DNA from: Carnobacterium_B sp040274945
Lineage (GTDB): Bacteria; Bacillota; Bacilli; Lactobacillales; Carnobacteriaceae
Length of the DNA: 64,000 bases
Reading direction: 5' to 3'
Assembly: GCF_040274945.1 (NCBI RefSeq)
Contig: NZ_JBEMAR010000001.1
Location: 372,001 to 436,000, forward strand
Position 1 is the stretch's first letter. The number at the start of each line of letters is the position of its first letter. The notes under the pieces are model-generated. The model was not told the origin of the DNA. It did no database searches and saw only the letters and a list, made by a program, of their open reading frames with translations. Both the position numbers and the translations under genes were made by a program. Positions 34,216 to 43,241 of the stretch are shown piece after piece.

Positions 34216-34259
34216 AAAAAAGGATTCAACGCGATAATTACCGTGTTGAATCCTTTTTT
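34216..34259. terminator. Bidirectional terminator after luxS
   Basis: AAAAAAGGATTCAAC mirrors GTTGAATCCTTTTTT around a 12-base centre; it serves luxS and the converging DUF1054 gene. Confidence 0.9.
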
Positions 34260-34262
34260 GTT

Positions 34263-34907
34263 TTAATTGCTGCTTTCTTGTAATTCATGTACGCTGTAAG
34301 CCTGTTTATACAATGGCAATAACTGCATAAATGTATCAAGTATATAGTTTTGGGTCTGATTTGGATTCATCAAAAGTGGATCATTGGCCCAAATCTGTCT
34401 TCCAATTAAAAATTCTCCCTTCTTGACCGTTTTCCATCGCATCAATCCACTGAGTAATTCGGCTTGATGAATTGGTATCACTTGTTCTTTTGTGTGATCC
34501 CATGAAACAACGTAATCATTAGGCATATCATATAATAGAGTTGGTTCCTCGATAATTTTCTGAGCCATTTTTTCTTCATATAGAGGGTTATCAATAAAAG
34601 CCAACCAAATAAAAAGATGCGTTCCATACAAGCCTAATTGAAAATGAGGGTATTTTTTGTATCCTCTTTTATTCCCACCAATCGCCATCCAAGTATCTTT
34701 TGGAGCGTTCTTTGTTCTTCTTATATGTTGGGCAATATGAACAGGCAGACTTTCTTTATTCAATTCAGCTGCTAACTCCTTCGCTAGCCTCTGTCCTAGT
34801 AGATGAAACTTTGGTTGAATTTGTTTTCGAATGGCTGACATTCTAGGTTCTAGCCCTTCAATAGTAAACACCGCAAAATCGTCTTTGGTAAATGTGACAT
34901 TATCCAT
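34263..34907 (-). CDS. DUF1054 family protein (YktB-like)
   Basis: A 214-residue cytoplasmic protein matching the YktB/DUF1054 family of Firmicutes. Typical features are the start TKDDFAVFTIEGLEPRM and the middle WMAIGGNKRGYKKYPHFQLG near residue 93. The family has a known fold but no established function. It is a single gene, convergent with luxS, with an extended -10 (TGG TAAAAT) about 35 bases before the start codon. Confidence 0.88.
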   Translation of the reverse strand: MDNVTFTKDDFAVFTIEGLEPRMSAIRKQIQPKFHLLGQRLAKELAAELNKESLPVHIAQHIRRTKNAPKDTWMAIGGNKRGYKKYPHFQLGLYGTHLFIWLAFIDNPLYEEKMAQKIIEEPTLLYDMPNDYVVSWDHTKEQVIPIHQAELLSGLMRWKTVKKGEFLIGRQIWANDPLLMNPNQTQNYILDTFMQLLPLYKQAYSVHELQESSN

Positions 34908-35209
34908 TCTTCCACTCCTTGAATTCGATTCCTGTCTCTATTTTACCAAATAAACAATCAAATTAGATTAAATTTTTAATAGAGACCTTTATTTTATAAA
35001 ATCACGTCTTTAAACTATCAAGGTATGATTCATTCATAAGGCTGCTCGTATAGAATTTTTTGGTCAATTTTTTTTTAGCTTTTCTTTGTCAGCTTGATCA
35101 AATACAAAAAGTTTTATTTCATTGAGGTTCATGCTATACTATTTTTTAATCTAAGAGAATAGTGAAAATGTTAATTCATTAACAATGACTATAAAAGGAG
35201 GGTTTTAAA
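34908..35209. other. Divergent intergenic region between the DUF1054 and YueI-like genes
   Basis: About 300 AT-rich bases. It holds the minus-strand promoter of the DUF1054 gene and, for the right-hand gene, an extended -10 TGC TATACT near 35134-35142. No reading frame or long hairpin seen. Confidence 0.5.
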
Positions 35210-35650
35210 ATGGCTGACAGAGAGACTCAAGACTATTTATCAAAAGGCATACATGGAAATAAAAAAACAAACCCTGATGAAAGAAATAAATATTTTGGCA
35301 GTCTTAGAGAACGTGTCTATCTATCAATGACCGTTGAACAACTTATTTCTGAAAATTATATAGATGCTTTAAAACAAGAAATTCAGCTTCATCCAAATCA
35401 ACAATTGCTCTTGAATGGACAAATTGATATGAATAAATTAACCCCCTATATCAAGCTATGTCAAGAATACAATTGTTCTTTTCGGATCGTATCTGATGAA
35501 GGAGCTCTACGTAGTCCACTTGGATTGATTTATGTCTCATCGACTGCTGTTGATGAAACTGAAGTGGACGTAGCCGTTAAATACCCTTTGATGACTCCTC
35601 CAGAAGAAGAGGACAAGAAACCATCATTTTTCAAAAATTTATTTTCATAA
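35210..35650 (+). CDS. YueI family protein (DUF1694)
   Basis: A 146-residue cytoplasmic protein of the YueI/DUF1694 family. Characteristic parts are YLSKGIHGNKKTNPDERNKY at residues 9-28 and the LGLIYVSSTAVDE segment near 104. Function is unknown. The start follows AAAGGAGGG. The stop codon forms the first bases of a long terminator that reaches into the convergent acetyltransferase gene. Confidence 0.88.
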   Translation: MADRETQDYLSKGIHGNKKTNPDERNKYFGSLRERVYLSMTVEQLISENYIDALKQEIQLHPNQQLLLNGQIDMNKLTPYIKLCQEYNCSFRIVSDEGALRSPLGLIYVSSTAVDETEVDVAVKYPLMTPPEEEDKKPSFFKNLFS

Positions 35651-35705
35651 TGAATACGACAAAAAGCTAAATCGTTATCCTTTAGCTTTTTTGTCGTATT
35701 CATTA
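35648..35705. terminator. 24-bp bidirectional terminator overlapping two genes
   Basis: TAATGAATACGAC and AAAAAGCTAAA mirror TTTAGCTTTTTT and GTCGTATTCATTA with one bulged T. It begins at the YueI stop codon and covers the last 31 bases of the acetyltransferase gene. Confidence 0.85.
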
Positions 35706-36241
35706 CTGTTTATAGCTGTGATTGGATTGAATCGCCATTCATAATAGGCTACCCTGTCTCCTCCAGTAAATAGACCTTCGCCTGTTTTTACAAACCCCAA
35801 TTTTTTTAAAATATGTTGCGATTTTTTATGATACAAATAAGTTTTAGCCTTTATACTTTTGATGTTCTCAGTTAAAAGCCAGTCTAAAAAAGCTTGTGCT
35901 CCCTCTGTGGCATATCCATTTCCCGCATAGGCCTCTACTATACCGTAACCCAACTCTGCTTCACCCGTCAGTTCAGGATTGCCTTGTGCACTGACTTCTC
36001 CAATTATTTTTTGTTCAGATTTAAGGATCACTAAATGGGTCCATTTTTCTTTTATTTTGTCTTGTTTTACTGTTTCAAGCACATAAGGTAGATAAAAGAA
36101 AAATTCTACACCCGGCCATTCTTGTGCAACACTATAACCAGACATTTCTTGTAATTTATCATCCCCAATTAGTGTAGCTTCAATAAAGGATAATTGATAA
36201 GGTACGAGTAGTAAACGCTCCGTTTCTAAAATAGTCACCAC
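35675..36241 (-). CDS. GNAT acetyltransferase, RimJ/RimL type
   Basis: A 188-residue acetyl-CoA-dependent N-acetyltransferase. ETERLLLVPYQ at residues 6-16 is the RimJ/RimL-like start, and ELGYGIVEAYAGNGYATEGAQA near 93-114 covers beta strand 4 and the acetyl-CoA pyrophosphate loop (Q/RxxGxG/A variant AGNGYA). The acceptor is unknown. Its 3' end is inside a terminator hairpin shared with the converging gene. Confidence 0.88.
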   Translation of the reverse strand: MVTILETERLLLVPYQLSFIEATLIGDDKLQEMSGYSVAQEWPGVEFFFYLPYVLETVKQDKIKEKWTHLVILKSEQKIIGEVSAQGNPELTGEAELGYGIVEAYAGNGYATEGAQAFLDWLLTENIKSIKAKTYLYHKKSQHILKKLGFVKTGEGLFTGGDRVAYYEWRFNPITAINSNEYDKKAKG

Positions 36242-36461
36242 TTAAAGCCTCTTTCCTACTAATTTTGTCTTTCACCAATGAACGTGTTTAATATGATTAG
36301 GTATGATATCTTTATTTTAAAATGTTTGCGCTTTTATAGCAAACCTTATTTCATTTTTTATATGTGTATTCAGAAATCAACTATTTTTATTTTCTTCCTT
36401 CTCGTGATAAACTATTAAGGTGTGTTTAATTTAGAAAAATGAATATAAGTGAGGCTTTAAT

Positions 36462-36935
36462 ATGAAAGTTATCGAAACAAGAGATGCGCAATTAATGGCA
36501 AAATTGGGCTATGTCATGCAAGAAAAACATAAAGAAATGTATCCTGATTTTTTCAAACCATACGATGAAGGAGCAATCTTACACTATTTTCAAGAACAAT
36601 TTAAAAATCCAAAACAACAAGTATTTCTTTGGATGGATGATCAGCAAGAATCTGAACAAATTGCTGCTTATCTTTGGTTAGAAGAAGAAGCAGTAGCAGA
36701 AACGGTTTATCGCTATGGATACACTCGATTATACTTGCACCATGTCTTAATCATGCCTGCTTACCAAGGGAAAGGACTAAGCAAAGAACTTTTAGCATTT
36801 GCTGATAACTTTGCAAAAGAACGTGGCATCTCCCAACTGGAACTGCATTATTGGTCTGATAATGTAAGAGCAAAAAAAGTATACCAGCAATTGGGATATG
36901 AAGTTTACACTGAAGTAGCATACAAACAACTCTAA
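36462..36935 (+). CDS. GNAT acetyltransferase
   Basis: A 157-residue GNAT-fold protein. LHHVLIMPAYQGKGLSKELL near residue 91 contains the acetyl-CoA loop QGKGLS, and HYWSDNVRAKKVYQQLGYE near 128-146 is the typical C-terminal motif. Substrate unknown; it is not a close relative of the acetyltransferase encoded at 35675-36241. It is a single gene with its own leader and a strong terminator shared with mtnN. Confidence 0.88.
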   Translation: MKVIETRDAQLMAKLGYVMQEKHKEMYPDFFKPYDEGAILHYFQEQFKNPKQQVFLWMDDQQESEQIAAYLWLEEEAVAETVYRYGYTRLYLHHVLIMPAYQGKGLSKELLAFADNFAKERGISQLELHYWSDNVRAKKVYQQLGYEVYTEVAYKQL

Positions 36936-36963
36936 CGTTATCTTCTGCACTTCTTACACACAT

Positions 36964-37012
36964 AAAAAACGAAGCGGCAAGGATGAAAACATCCTTGCCG
37001 CTTCGTTTTTTT
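36964..37012. terminator. Bidirectional terminator between the acetyltransferase gene and mtnN
   Basis: ACGAAGCGGCAAGGATG pairs perfectly with CATCCTTGCCGCTTCGT around AAAA, with A and T runs on either side. Confidence 0.92.
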
Positions 37013-37013
37013 A

Positions 37014-37706
37014 TCAAGCTAAATTTTTTAACAATTCTAGTACCATTTCAGCGGATTTCTTACCTGCATCAATAATAAATTCATCAAAACTCATTCCAGC
37101 TTCTTCATCTGCTACATCTGACATAGCTCTTACAATAACAAAGGGTTTGTCAAATTGGTAACAAACTTGTGCAATAGCTGCACCTTCCATTTCAGAAGCC
37201 AAAGCATCTGGAAAGTGGTGTTTGATATGATTCACAATTTTTTTATCTGCAACAAAAGAATCACTTGTCAGGATTAACCCTTGAACCATTTGCAAACCTA
37301 CTTGTTTAGCTGCTTGGCTAGTTTGTTCAACAAGAGAGCGGTCTGCTTGATAACGAGCTGGCATTTGAGGAACTTGTCCAATAACGTAATCAAATACAGT
37401 TGCATCAACATCATGATAAGCCATTTCAGTTGAAATAACCACATCTCCTACAGACAGTCCTTCTCCAATTCCTCCAGCAGACCCCGTGTTGATAATGGCA
37501 TCTACTTCGTGTTTAGACAGCAAGAGCGTTGCAGCAATGGCCGAATTAACTTTTCCAATACCAGATTGCACTAAAATGACTTCAACTTGCTCAATTTTTC
37601 CAGATACAAACGAAGCATTCGCTTCTACCCACTCTTGTTTATTGCTCATACTATTTTTTAATACAGTTACTTCTTCTTGCATAGCACCGATAATCCCAAT
37701 TTTCAT
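37014..37706 (-). CDS. mtnN: 5'-methylthioadenosine/S-adenosylhomocysteine nucleosidase
   Basis: A 230-residue enzyme removing adenine from methylthioadenosine and S-adenosylhomocysteine. GIIGAMQEEV holds the catalytic Glu12, SEMEGAAIAQV near residue 170 binds the sugar, and the catalytic Asp is in MSDVADEE near 195. It detoxifies methylation by-products and feeds LuxS. It follows the small membrane gene and nudF on the same strand, a common order in lactic acid bacteria. Confidence 0.96.
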   Translation of the reverse strand: MKIGIIGAMQEEVTVLKNSMSNKQEWVEANASFVSGKIEQVEVILVQSGIGKVNSAIAATLLLSKHEVDAIINTGSAGGIGEGLSVGDVVISTEMAYHDVDATVFDYVIGQVPQMPARYQADRSLVEQTSQAAKQVGLQMVQGLILTSDSFVADKKIVNHIKHHFPDALASEMEGAAIAQVCYQFDKPFVIVRAMSDVADEEAGMSFDEFIIDAGKKSAEMVLELLKNLA

Positions 37707-37726
37707 ACTTTAAATTCCTCTCTAGA

Positions 37727-37978
37727 CTAAATAATAAATACAATTGCCAATACAATAACTAGTAATATCGCTACCACTAAAATAATTTTATCTAGCTTAC
37801 GCCCTCTGTCACGAACTTTTTCATTTTCATTCTTACGGCTCTTCGTAACGATGCCTTCCTTTTCTAATTGCTTTTGGTATTCTCGCTCAACTTTTTCGCG
37901 TTCTTTATCTCTTTTCTTTTGCTCTTTTTCTTTTAATTCATTTTCTTTTCTAATTTCTGCTCTAGTTTTTGGATCCAT
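37727..37978 (-). CDS. Small tail-anchored membrane protein
   Basis: An 83-residue protein: a strongly charged helical N-terminal part (to about residue 60, almost entirely K, E and R) and one C-terminal membrane helix (about 64-83). It would be anchored with the charged coil in the cytoplasm. No function known to me. The ribosome site is AAGGGTGAG. It lies between nudF and mtnN with short gaps, so it is probably cotranscribed with both. Confidence 0.75.
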   Translation of the reverse strand: MDPKTRAEIRKENELKEKEQKKRDKEREKVEREYQKQLEKEGIVTKSRKNENEKVRDRGRKLDKIILVVAILLVIVLAIVFII

Positions 37979-37996
37979 CTAGTAAACTCACCCTTT

Positions 37997-38548
37997 CTAT
38001 TTCGTTGTGGCTAATTTAAGTTTCCAAGCAATGAGAGCATATACTGTTTTTGCATCGTAAATCAAGTGTTTCTCATAAGCTTCCCAAGCCTCATCAAACG
38101 TTAAGTAAACTAATTCAATAAATTCATCTTCATCTTGAGCAAGAGGATTTTCAACTTTCTTAAGTCCCTTAGCAGAATAAACATAAATCAGTTCATTTGC
38201 AAATCCTGGAGAAGTATAAAAAGAGGTTTCCATTTCAAATGATTCTGCTTGGTAACCTGTTTCTTCTTCTAATTCTCTTTTTCCTGTTTCCAAGGGATTT
38301 TCATCTGTTAAATCAATTTTCCCAGCGGGTATCTCTAAAAGGACTTGCTCAACAGCTTTTCGGTATTGCTTAACAAAAATCATTTTGTTATCGTCTGTGA
38401 ATGCCATAATAGCTACTGCACCAGGATGTTTAACCAACTCTCTAGTAGCTGTTTCTCCATTAGGCAATTCAATAGTATCCACTACAAAATCAATCAAATT
38501 TCCATTATATACAGTCTCAGTAGAGAGTGTTTTCTCTTCAAATATCAT
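37997..38548 (-). CDS. nudF: ADP-ribose pyrophosphatase (Nudix)
   Basis: A 183-residue Nudix hydrolase of the ADP-ribose type, which splits ADP-ribose to AMP and ribose-5-phosphate. The Nudix box runs from AGKIDLTDENPLETG to KRELEEETGY near residues 78-101, with one extra residue between the first Gly and the Glu compared with the textbook spacing. The start at 38548 follows TGGAGG; upstream in-frame codons lie in the leader. Confidence 0.9.
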   Translation of the reverse strand: MIFEEKTLSTETVYNGNLIDFVVDTIELPNGETATRELVKHPGAVAIMAFTDDNKMIFVKQYRKAVEQVLLEIPAGKIDLTDENPLETGKRELEEETGYQAESFEMETSFYTSPGFANELIYVYSAKGLKKVENPLAQDEDEFIELVYLTFDEAWEAYEKHLIYDAKTVYALIAWKLKLATTK

Positions 38549-38717
38549 TTTATTTCCTCCATAAAAAAATTTCTTATGCCTTATCATACCTTTCCTTTTC
38601 ATTTTTTTCAATCAAGTCTACATTTTATGCTTTTTTATAAAGAAATTATAGACTGTCTACACGCTACTCCACTTCATTAGTTGTAGCAAGAAATCATTCT
38701 TAGGTCTGATAGGAGAT

Positions 38718-38747
38718 TTAGTCTTATTTATGCTAAAATAAGACTAA
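38718..38747 (+). promoter_or_regulatory. 30-bp palindrome over the xpaC-telA promoter
   Basis: TTAGTCTTATTT, six bases, AAATAAGACTAA: perfect 12-bp arms. The centre contributes TGC TAAAAT, an extended -10 for the genes to the right. A repressor or activator site is likely; none can be named. Confidence 0.6.
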
Positions 38748-38798
38748 GAAAATAAAACTTAAAAACAATTCAAAAAATAAATTATTGGAGTGAAAAAT

Positions 38799-39503
38799 AT
38801 GAAAAAAAATATCAAAAGTTTAGGTGACATTTTCTATTACACCTTGACCAGTTTATCAACCATTTTAATTTTCGTTGTTGTTTACGTTCTGTTCGATTTT
38901 GATTTATTCTTGTCCTTAATCATCAGTATGGCTATAGGAGCATTCTTTATTTATAAGCAATCCGTCAATGAGGATTCTAAGTCATCAAAAAAACTAAATC
39001 GTTTATCCCCTGAAAAGGAAGCTTTTTACAAATCTAAAGGAATGTCTAAAGAAGAAATTCAATTCTTTAGAGAAACCATGCATACAGCCAAGCTAAAATT
39101 ATTAAGCTTAGAAAAAAACCTTCACAGTGTCTCAAAACTAGAAGCAATTGAAAAGCGCAACAATACGATTCAATTATCTAAATCTTTATTTAAAGGAATC
39201 ACTGAAGAACCCAATCGTTTACACGAAGTAGATAAATTTTTATATGTCCACCTCCCTTCTTTAACCGATTTAACGGATAAATATCTGGAAATTAGTCAAC
39301 ATGAAGTGAAAAATAAATCAACCTTTGATATTCTTGACGAAAGTGCCTCTACAATAGATGAAATGTGTCAATTGATCGCTGAAGATTATGTTCTGTTTAA
39401 ATCTGATGATTTTGAAGATATGGCCATAGAGGTAGAGCTTGCAAAGAAAGCAATTGAACGCGATAATGGTCATACACAATCAATAGAATCAGAAGAATTA
39501 TAA
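38799..39503 (+). CDS. XpaC-like membrane protein
   Basis: A 234-residue protein of the family named after 5-bromo-4-chloroindolyl phosphate hydrolysis protein XpaC. Two hydrophobic segments near residues 14-55 are followed by a cytoplasmic helical region. The ATG at 38799 is eight bases after TTGGAG; the upstream GTG overlaps that site. It pairs with telA 19 bases downstream. In other Firmicutes the pair is linked to toxic-anion or cell-envelope stress, though the mechanism is unknown. Confidence 0.88.
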   Translation: MKKNIKSLGDIFYYTLTSLSTILIFVVVYVLFDFDLFLSLIISMAIGAFFIYKQSVNEDSKSSKKLNRLSPEKEAFYKSKGMSKEEIQFFRETMHTAKLKLLSLEKNLHSVSKLEAIEKRNNTIQLSKSLFKGITEEPNRLHEVDKFLYVHLPSLTDLTDKYLEISQHEVKNKSTFDILDESASTIDEMCQLIAEDYVLFKSDDFEDMAIEVELAKKAIERDNGHTQSIESEEL

Positions 39504-39522
39504 TCTTTAAGGAGATGGTAAG

Positions 39523-40743
39523 ATGGATAAAAAAAATGAAGAACTAGAACAATCTTCTACGGTTAAAGAAGTCGACTCTGAATTAGAAAGTTTATTAGCT
39601 AATCCTTTCGGAGATGTATCTGAAAACGCACCTGTCTTACAGAAACAAGAACAAATTGAAAAAGAAATGGTTCAGACAGAACAAGTGCCACGCTTAATTG
39701 ACAGCTTGCCAAAAGAACGCCAAGAACAAGCTCGCTCATTAGCTGAACAAATTGATGTTACCAATGCCCAATCTGTCATGATGTATGGTTCAGCTGCTCA
39801 ACAAAAACTTGGAGAGTTTTCTCATTCCATGTTAAATCATGTTCAAAACCAAGATACTGGTGAAATTGGTGATACATTAAATGATTTAATGTATCGCTTG
39901 AATGAAGCTAATCCAGAAGATTTGCGTGCTGAAGACAGCAATATGTTTAAAAAAATATTTGGCCGTGTAAAAAAATCGATTTATGAAATGACTGCAAAAT
40001 ATCAAAAAATTGGTGCTCAAATTGATAAAATTTCCGTGAAATTGGATAAGGAAAAAGCCGGTTTATTAAATGATAATTTAATGTTAGAACAGCTTTATAC
40101 TAAGAATAAAGATTATTTTGATGCCTTAAACATTTACATTGCTGCTGGAGAAGTAAAAATTGACGACTTGCTTAATAACCTTATTCCAGAAGCTGTAAAA
40201 AAAGCAGAAACGAGTACAAATCAAATGGATGTACAAACGGTCAATGATTTAAATCAGTTTTTAGACCGTTTAGAAAAAAGAACCCATGACTTGAAACTTG
40301 CGCGTCAAATGACTATTCAACAAGCCCCTCAGATTCGCTTGATCCAAAATACGAACCAAGCCTTAGCTGAAAAAATTCAATCATCTATCAATATGGCCAT
40401 CCCTCTTTGGAAAAACCAAATTGCGATTGCTCTTACGTTACTTCGTCAAAAAGATGCTGTTACAGCTCAACGACAAGTATCCGAAACAACTAATGATTTA
40501 ATGAAGAAGAATTCTGAAATGTTAAAAATCTCTTCTATTGAAACAGCCAAAGAAAACGAACGCGGCATCATCGATATTGAGACTTTGCAAAAAACTCAAA
40601 ATGATTTAATTGAAACTCTACAAGAAACATTGCAAATTCAACAAGATGGACGAATCAAACGAAAAGAAGCAGAACGGGAATTATCCGTTATGGAAACCTC
40701 TTTACGTGATAAATTATTGGAACTGACAACTGATAACAATTAA
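39523..40743 (+). CDS. TelA-like toxic anion resistance protein
   Basis: A 406-residue, almost entirely helical cytoplasmic protein of the TelA family (tellurite/toxic anion resistance). Recognisable parts include RAEDSNMFKKIFGRVKKSIY near residue 140 and the QAPQIRLIQNTNQALAEKIQ segment near 267. There is no enzymatic motif. It forms an operon with the XpaC-like gene, behind the palindromic promoter at 38718-38747. An 11-bp inverted repeat with a T run in its loop (40764-40813) follows. Confidence 0.9.
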   Translation: MDKKNEELEQSSTVKEVDSELESLLANPFGDVSENAPVLQKQEQIEKEMVQTEQVPRLIDSLPKERQEQARSLAEQIDVTNAQSVMMYGSAAQQKLGEFSHSMLNHVQNQDTGEIGDTLNDLMYRLNEANPEDLRAEDSNMFKKIFGRVKKSIYEMTAKYQKIGAQIDKISVKLDKEKAGLLNDNLMLEQLYTKNKDYFDALNIYIAAGEVKIDDLLNNLIPEAVKKAETSTNQMDVQTVNDLNQFLDRLEKRTHDLKLARQMTIQQAPQIRLIQNTNQALAEKIQSSINMAIPLWKNQIAIALTLLRQKDAVTAQRQVSETTNDLMKKNSEMLKISSIETAKENERGIIDIETLQKTQNDLIETLQETLQIQQDGRIKRKEAERELSVMETSLRDKLLELTTDNN

Positions 40744-40832
40744 CTAATTGCATTTAGATAGTCAATTGATAGACTTCGATTGATTGTCTTAATGCTTTTT
40801 TTGTCTATCAATTACTGCGAAGAGCATATTAT

Positions 40833-40861
40833 TTGATATGTGAACAAAAGGTGACTATACT
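40833..40861 (+). promoter_or_regulatory. Promoter of the GlsB/YeaQ-like gene
   Basis: TTGATA, 17 bases, TATACT (40856-40861). It lies downstream of the telA repeat, so this gene is separately transcribed. Confidence 0.75.
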
Positions 40862-40906
40862 AATAAGAGTAATAAAGAATAACATTTTTTGAAGGAGGAA
40901 AAGAAC

Positions 40907-41155
40907 ATGGGATTTATTTGGTCATTAATTGTAGGTGGAATTTTAGGAGCTATCGCAGGTATGATAGTTGGTAAAGATGTACCAGGCGGAATTATCGGAA
41001 ACATTATTGTTGGTTTTATCGGATCATGGATCGGTAGTTCATTACTAAGCGACTTCGGACCTATCATTGGCGGTTTCGCGATTATTCCAGCACTAATTGG
41101 AGCTATTATTTTAATTTTTATCTTCTCACTTATTGTTGGAAGACGCAAAGGTTAA
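40907..41155 (+). CDS. GlsB/YeaQ/YmgE family membrane protein
   Basis: An 82-residue, very hydrophobic, glycine-rich protein with three membrane helices (about 1-20, 26-47 and 50-76). The pattern GGILGAIAGMIVGKDVPGGI is typical of the 'transglycosylase-associated' small membrane family, which often belongs to general or envelope stress regulons. The ATG at 40907 follows GAAGGAGG at a good distance; the earlier ATG overlaps that site. It lies just after xpaC-telA and could share their stress response. Confidence 0.9.
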   Translation: MGFIWSLIVGGILGAIAGMIVGKDVPGGIIGNIIVGFIGSWIGSSLLSDFGPIIGGFAIIPALIGAIILIFIFSLIVGRRKG

Positions 41156-41166
41156 GAGAATTAATT

Positions 41167-41209
41167 AAAAAGCAGTCCAAGAAAGAAATTTCTTGGACTG
41201 CTTTTTTTG
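41167..41209 (+). terminator. Terminator of the GlsB/YeaQ-like gene
   Basis: AAAAGCAGTCCAAGAAA pairs with TTTCTTGGACTGCTTTT around GAAA, with a T run of seven. Confidence 0.92.
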
Positions 41210-41370
41210 TATCTAGTGGTTGAATATCATAGGCTCTTTTTAATGTAGAATAACGCCATTTTAAACATCTTTATAAGTAACACCAATAAAATGTCCAACC
41301 GCACTCCTAAAGACCTTAAAACACACTAAATTTAATAAATAACTTCTTAATTTTATCTTTGCTAGGCATA

Positions 41371-41400
41371 AAAAAAGGCATGAATGAAATTCTTCATTCA
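41371..41400 (-). terminator. Terminator of the ABC exporter operon
   Basis: TGAATGAA pairs with TTCATTCA around ATTC; on the minus strand a T run follows after TGCC. The rest of the 41210-41438 gap shows nothing else. Confidence 0.7.
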
Positions 41401-41438
41401 CACCCTATGGGCATAGCTATTTTTTTAGATTTATCTTC

Positions 41439-43241
41439 TTACTCTTCTTCTTGATCAAATTGACTATTGTAAAGATCTGCATAAAATCCATTTTGTTGCA
41501 ATAAAACATCATGGTTGCCACTTTCTACTACATCTCCATCTTTCATCACAATAATCAAATCCGCATTCTTAATGGTTGATAGACGATGTGCAATAACGAA
41601 AGACGTTCTTCCATGCATTAAACTGTCCATTGCTCTTTGGATTATCAATTCAGTACGTGTATCAACAGAACTTGTTGCTTCATCCAAAATCAATAATGGT
41701 GCATCTGCGACCATTGCACGAGCAATCGTCATTAATTGTTTTTGACCAGCAGATAAACTTGTTGTATCATCTAAAATTGTATCGTAACCGTGTGGCAACG
41801 TTTGAATGAAATGATGTACTCCAACTGCTTTACAAGCATTTACTACTTCTTCATCTTTTATACCTTTTTTACTGTAGACAATATTTTCTCTAACCGTTCC
41901 TTCAAATAACCAAGTATCTTGTAGTACCATACAGAATTGTTCGTGTAAGGCCCCTCTAGTAACACTGGAAATCGGTGTTCCATCAATATAGATTTCTCCA
42001 CTATTCACTTCATAGAAACGCATTAGCAAGTTTACTAATGTCGTCTTACCTGCCCCTGTTGGACCTACGATTGCAATTTTTTGTCCAGCTTTAGCCTCTA
42101 GAGAGAAATCATTAATGATTGGTCTGTCAGGATTGTATCCAAATTTCACATGGTCGAATGTAACATTTCCTTTAACAGTACCTAATGAAGTAGGTTTTCC
42201 AGTTTCAACTTCTAACTCTTCTTCTTCTAAGAAATTAAAGACACGTTCACTAGCTGCAGCTGCTGATTGTAAACTAGTAAAAGCTTGTGCAATTTGTGAA
42301 AGAGGTTGCGTAAAGAAACGAATATACATCATAAAGGCAACAATCACACCAAAAGTGATTTGATCATTAAACGCTAGATAAGCTCCGACTACACAGACCA
42401 CTACATATCCAAAGTTCCCAATAAAGTTCATTAACGGCATCATTAGACCTGAAATGTATTGAGACTTCCAAGCACTATCAAATAATGTATCATTGATTTG
42501 ATTAAATTCTTCAATCGCTGACTCTTCACCATTAAATGCTTTTACAATATTGTGACCTGTATATATTTCTTCAACATGACCGTTTAATTCACCTAAACTT
42601 TTCTGTTGTTGACTGAAATATTTTTGTGATTGTTTAATAATTGTGATCATTAAACCAAAACCGATAACGGTTGATAGGATGGCAGACAAAGCCATAGGAA
42701 CATTTGTGTAAAACATCATAATCAATGAACCGATAAATAAGCTAATAGAGGTTACCAATTGACCTAAACTTTGGTTTAACGTTTGTCCAATTGTATCCAC
42801 ATCATTTGTTACACGGCTCAAGATGTCTCCATGGTTGTTGCTATCAAAATAGCGTAACGGTAAACGATTAATTTTTGTTGAAATATCGGTACGCAATTTT
42901 TTTGTAACGGTTTGAGTTACAGTAGCCATAATAAATCCTTGGAAATAAGATAAAATTGCACCAAGAACATACAATGTAACTAAAAATAGACCAATACTTT
43001 TTATTTTTTCTAAATCTATAGTACCTGTAATGCCTGCAGTGATGATATCTGTAATTTCACTAAGACGATCCGGGCCTATTAAATTAAATACTGTACCGAA
43101 AATAGCAAATACAAATGCTACTATAATGTATATCATATAAGGTTTACAATATTTTGCTAACTTGCCAATAGACTCTTTAAAATTATCAGGTTTCTTACCT
43201 ACCATTGGTCCACTCATCGGTCCATTTTTTTGTTTACTCAT
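41439..43241 (-). CDS. Heterodimeric ABC exporter, subunit with catalytic Walker B Glu
   Basis: A 600-residue half-transporter: six membrane helices (about residues 35-330) then an ATPase domain. Walker A is GPTGAGKTT, the signature is LSAGQ rather than LSGGQ, and Walker B is LLILDEATSSVD with a normal catalytic glutamate. With its partner (Walker B ending in Asp) it fits the LmrCD/BmrCD/EfrAB design of one active and one degenerate ATP site. Its start overlaps the end of the partner gene by eight bases. Substrates are probably drugs or lipids; which ones is unknown. Confidence 0.93.
   Translation of the reverse strand: MSKQKNGPMSGPMVGKKPDNFKESIGKLAKYCKPYMIYIIVAFVFAIFGTVFNLIGPDRLSEITDIITAGITGTIDLEKIKSIGLFLVTLYVLGAILSYFQGFIMATVTQTVTKKLRTDISTKINRLPLRYFDSNNHGDILSRVTNDVDTIGQTLNQSLGQLVTSISLFIGSLIMMFYTNVPMALSAILSTVIGFGLMITIIKQSQKYFSQQQKSLGELNGHVEEIYTGHNIVKAFNGEESAIEEFNQINDTLFDSAWKSQYISGLMMPLMNFIGNFGYVVVCVVGAYLAFNDQITFGVIVAFMMYIRFFTQPLSQIAQAFTSLQSAAAASERVFNFLEEEELEVETGKPTSLGTVKGNVTFDHVKFGYNPDRPIINDFSLEAKAGQKIAIVGPTGAGKTTLVNLLMRFYEVNSGEIYIDGTPISSVTRGALHEQFCMVLQDTWLFEGTVRENIVYSKKGIKDEEVVNACKAVGVHHFIQTLPHGYDTILDDTTSLSAGQKQLMTIARAMVADAPLLILDEATSSVDTRTELIIQRAMDSLMHGRTSFVIAHRLSTIKNADLIIVMKDGDVVESGNHDVLLQQNGFYADLYNSQFDQEEE

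Noticed and set aside
40764..40813. The inverted repeat after telA as a clear terminator
   Set aside because: The T run lies in the loop rather than after the stem, so its role is uncertain and it is mentioned only with telA.
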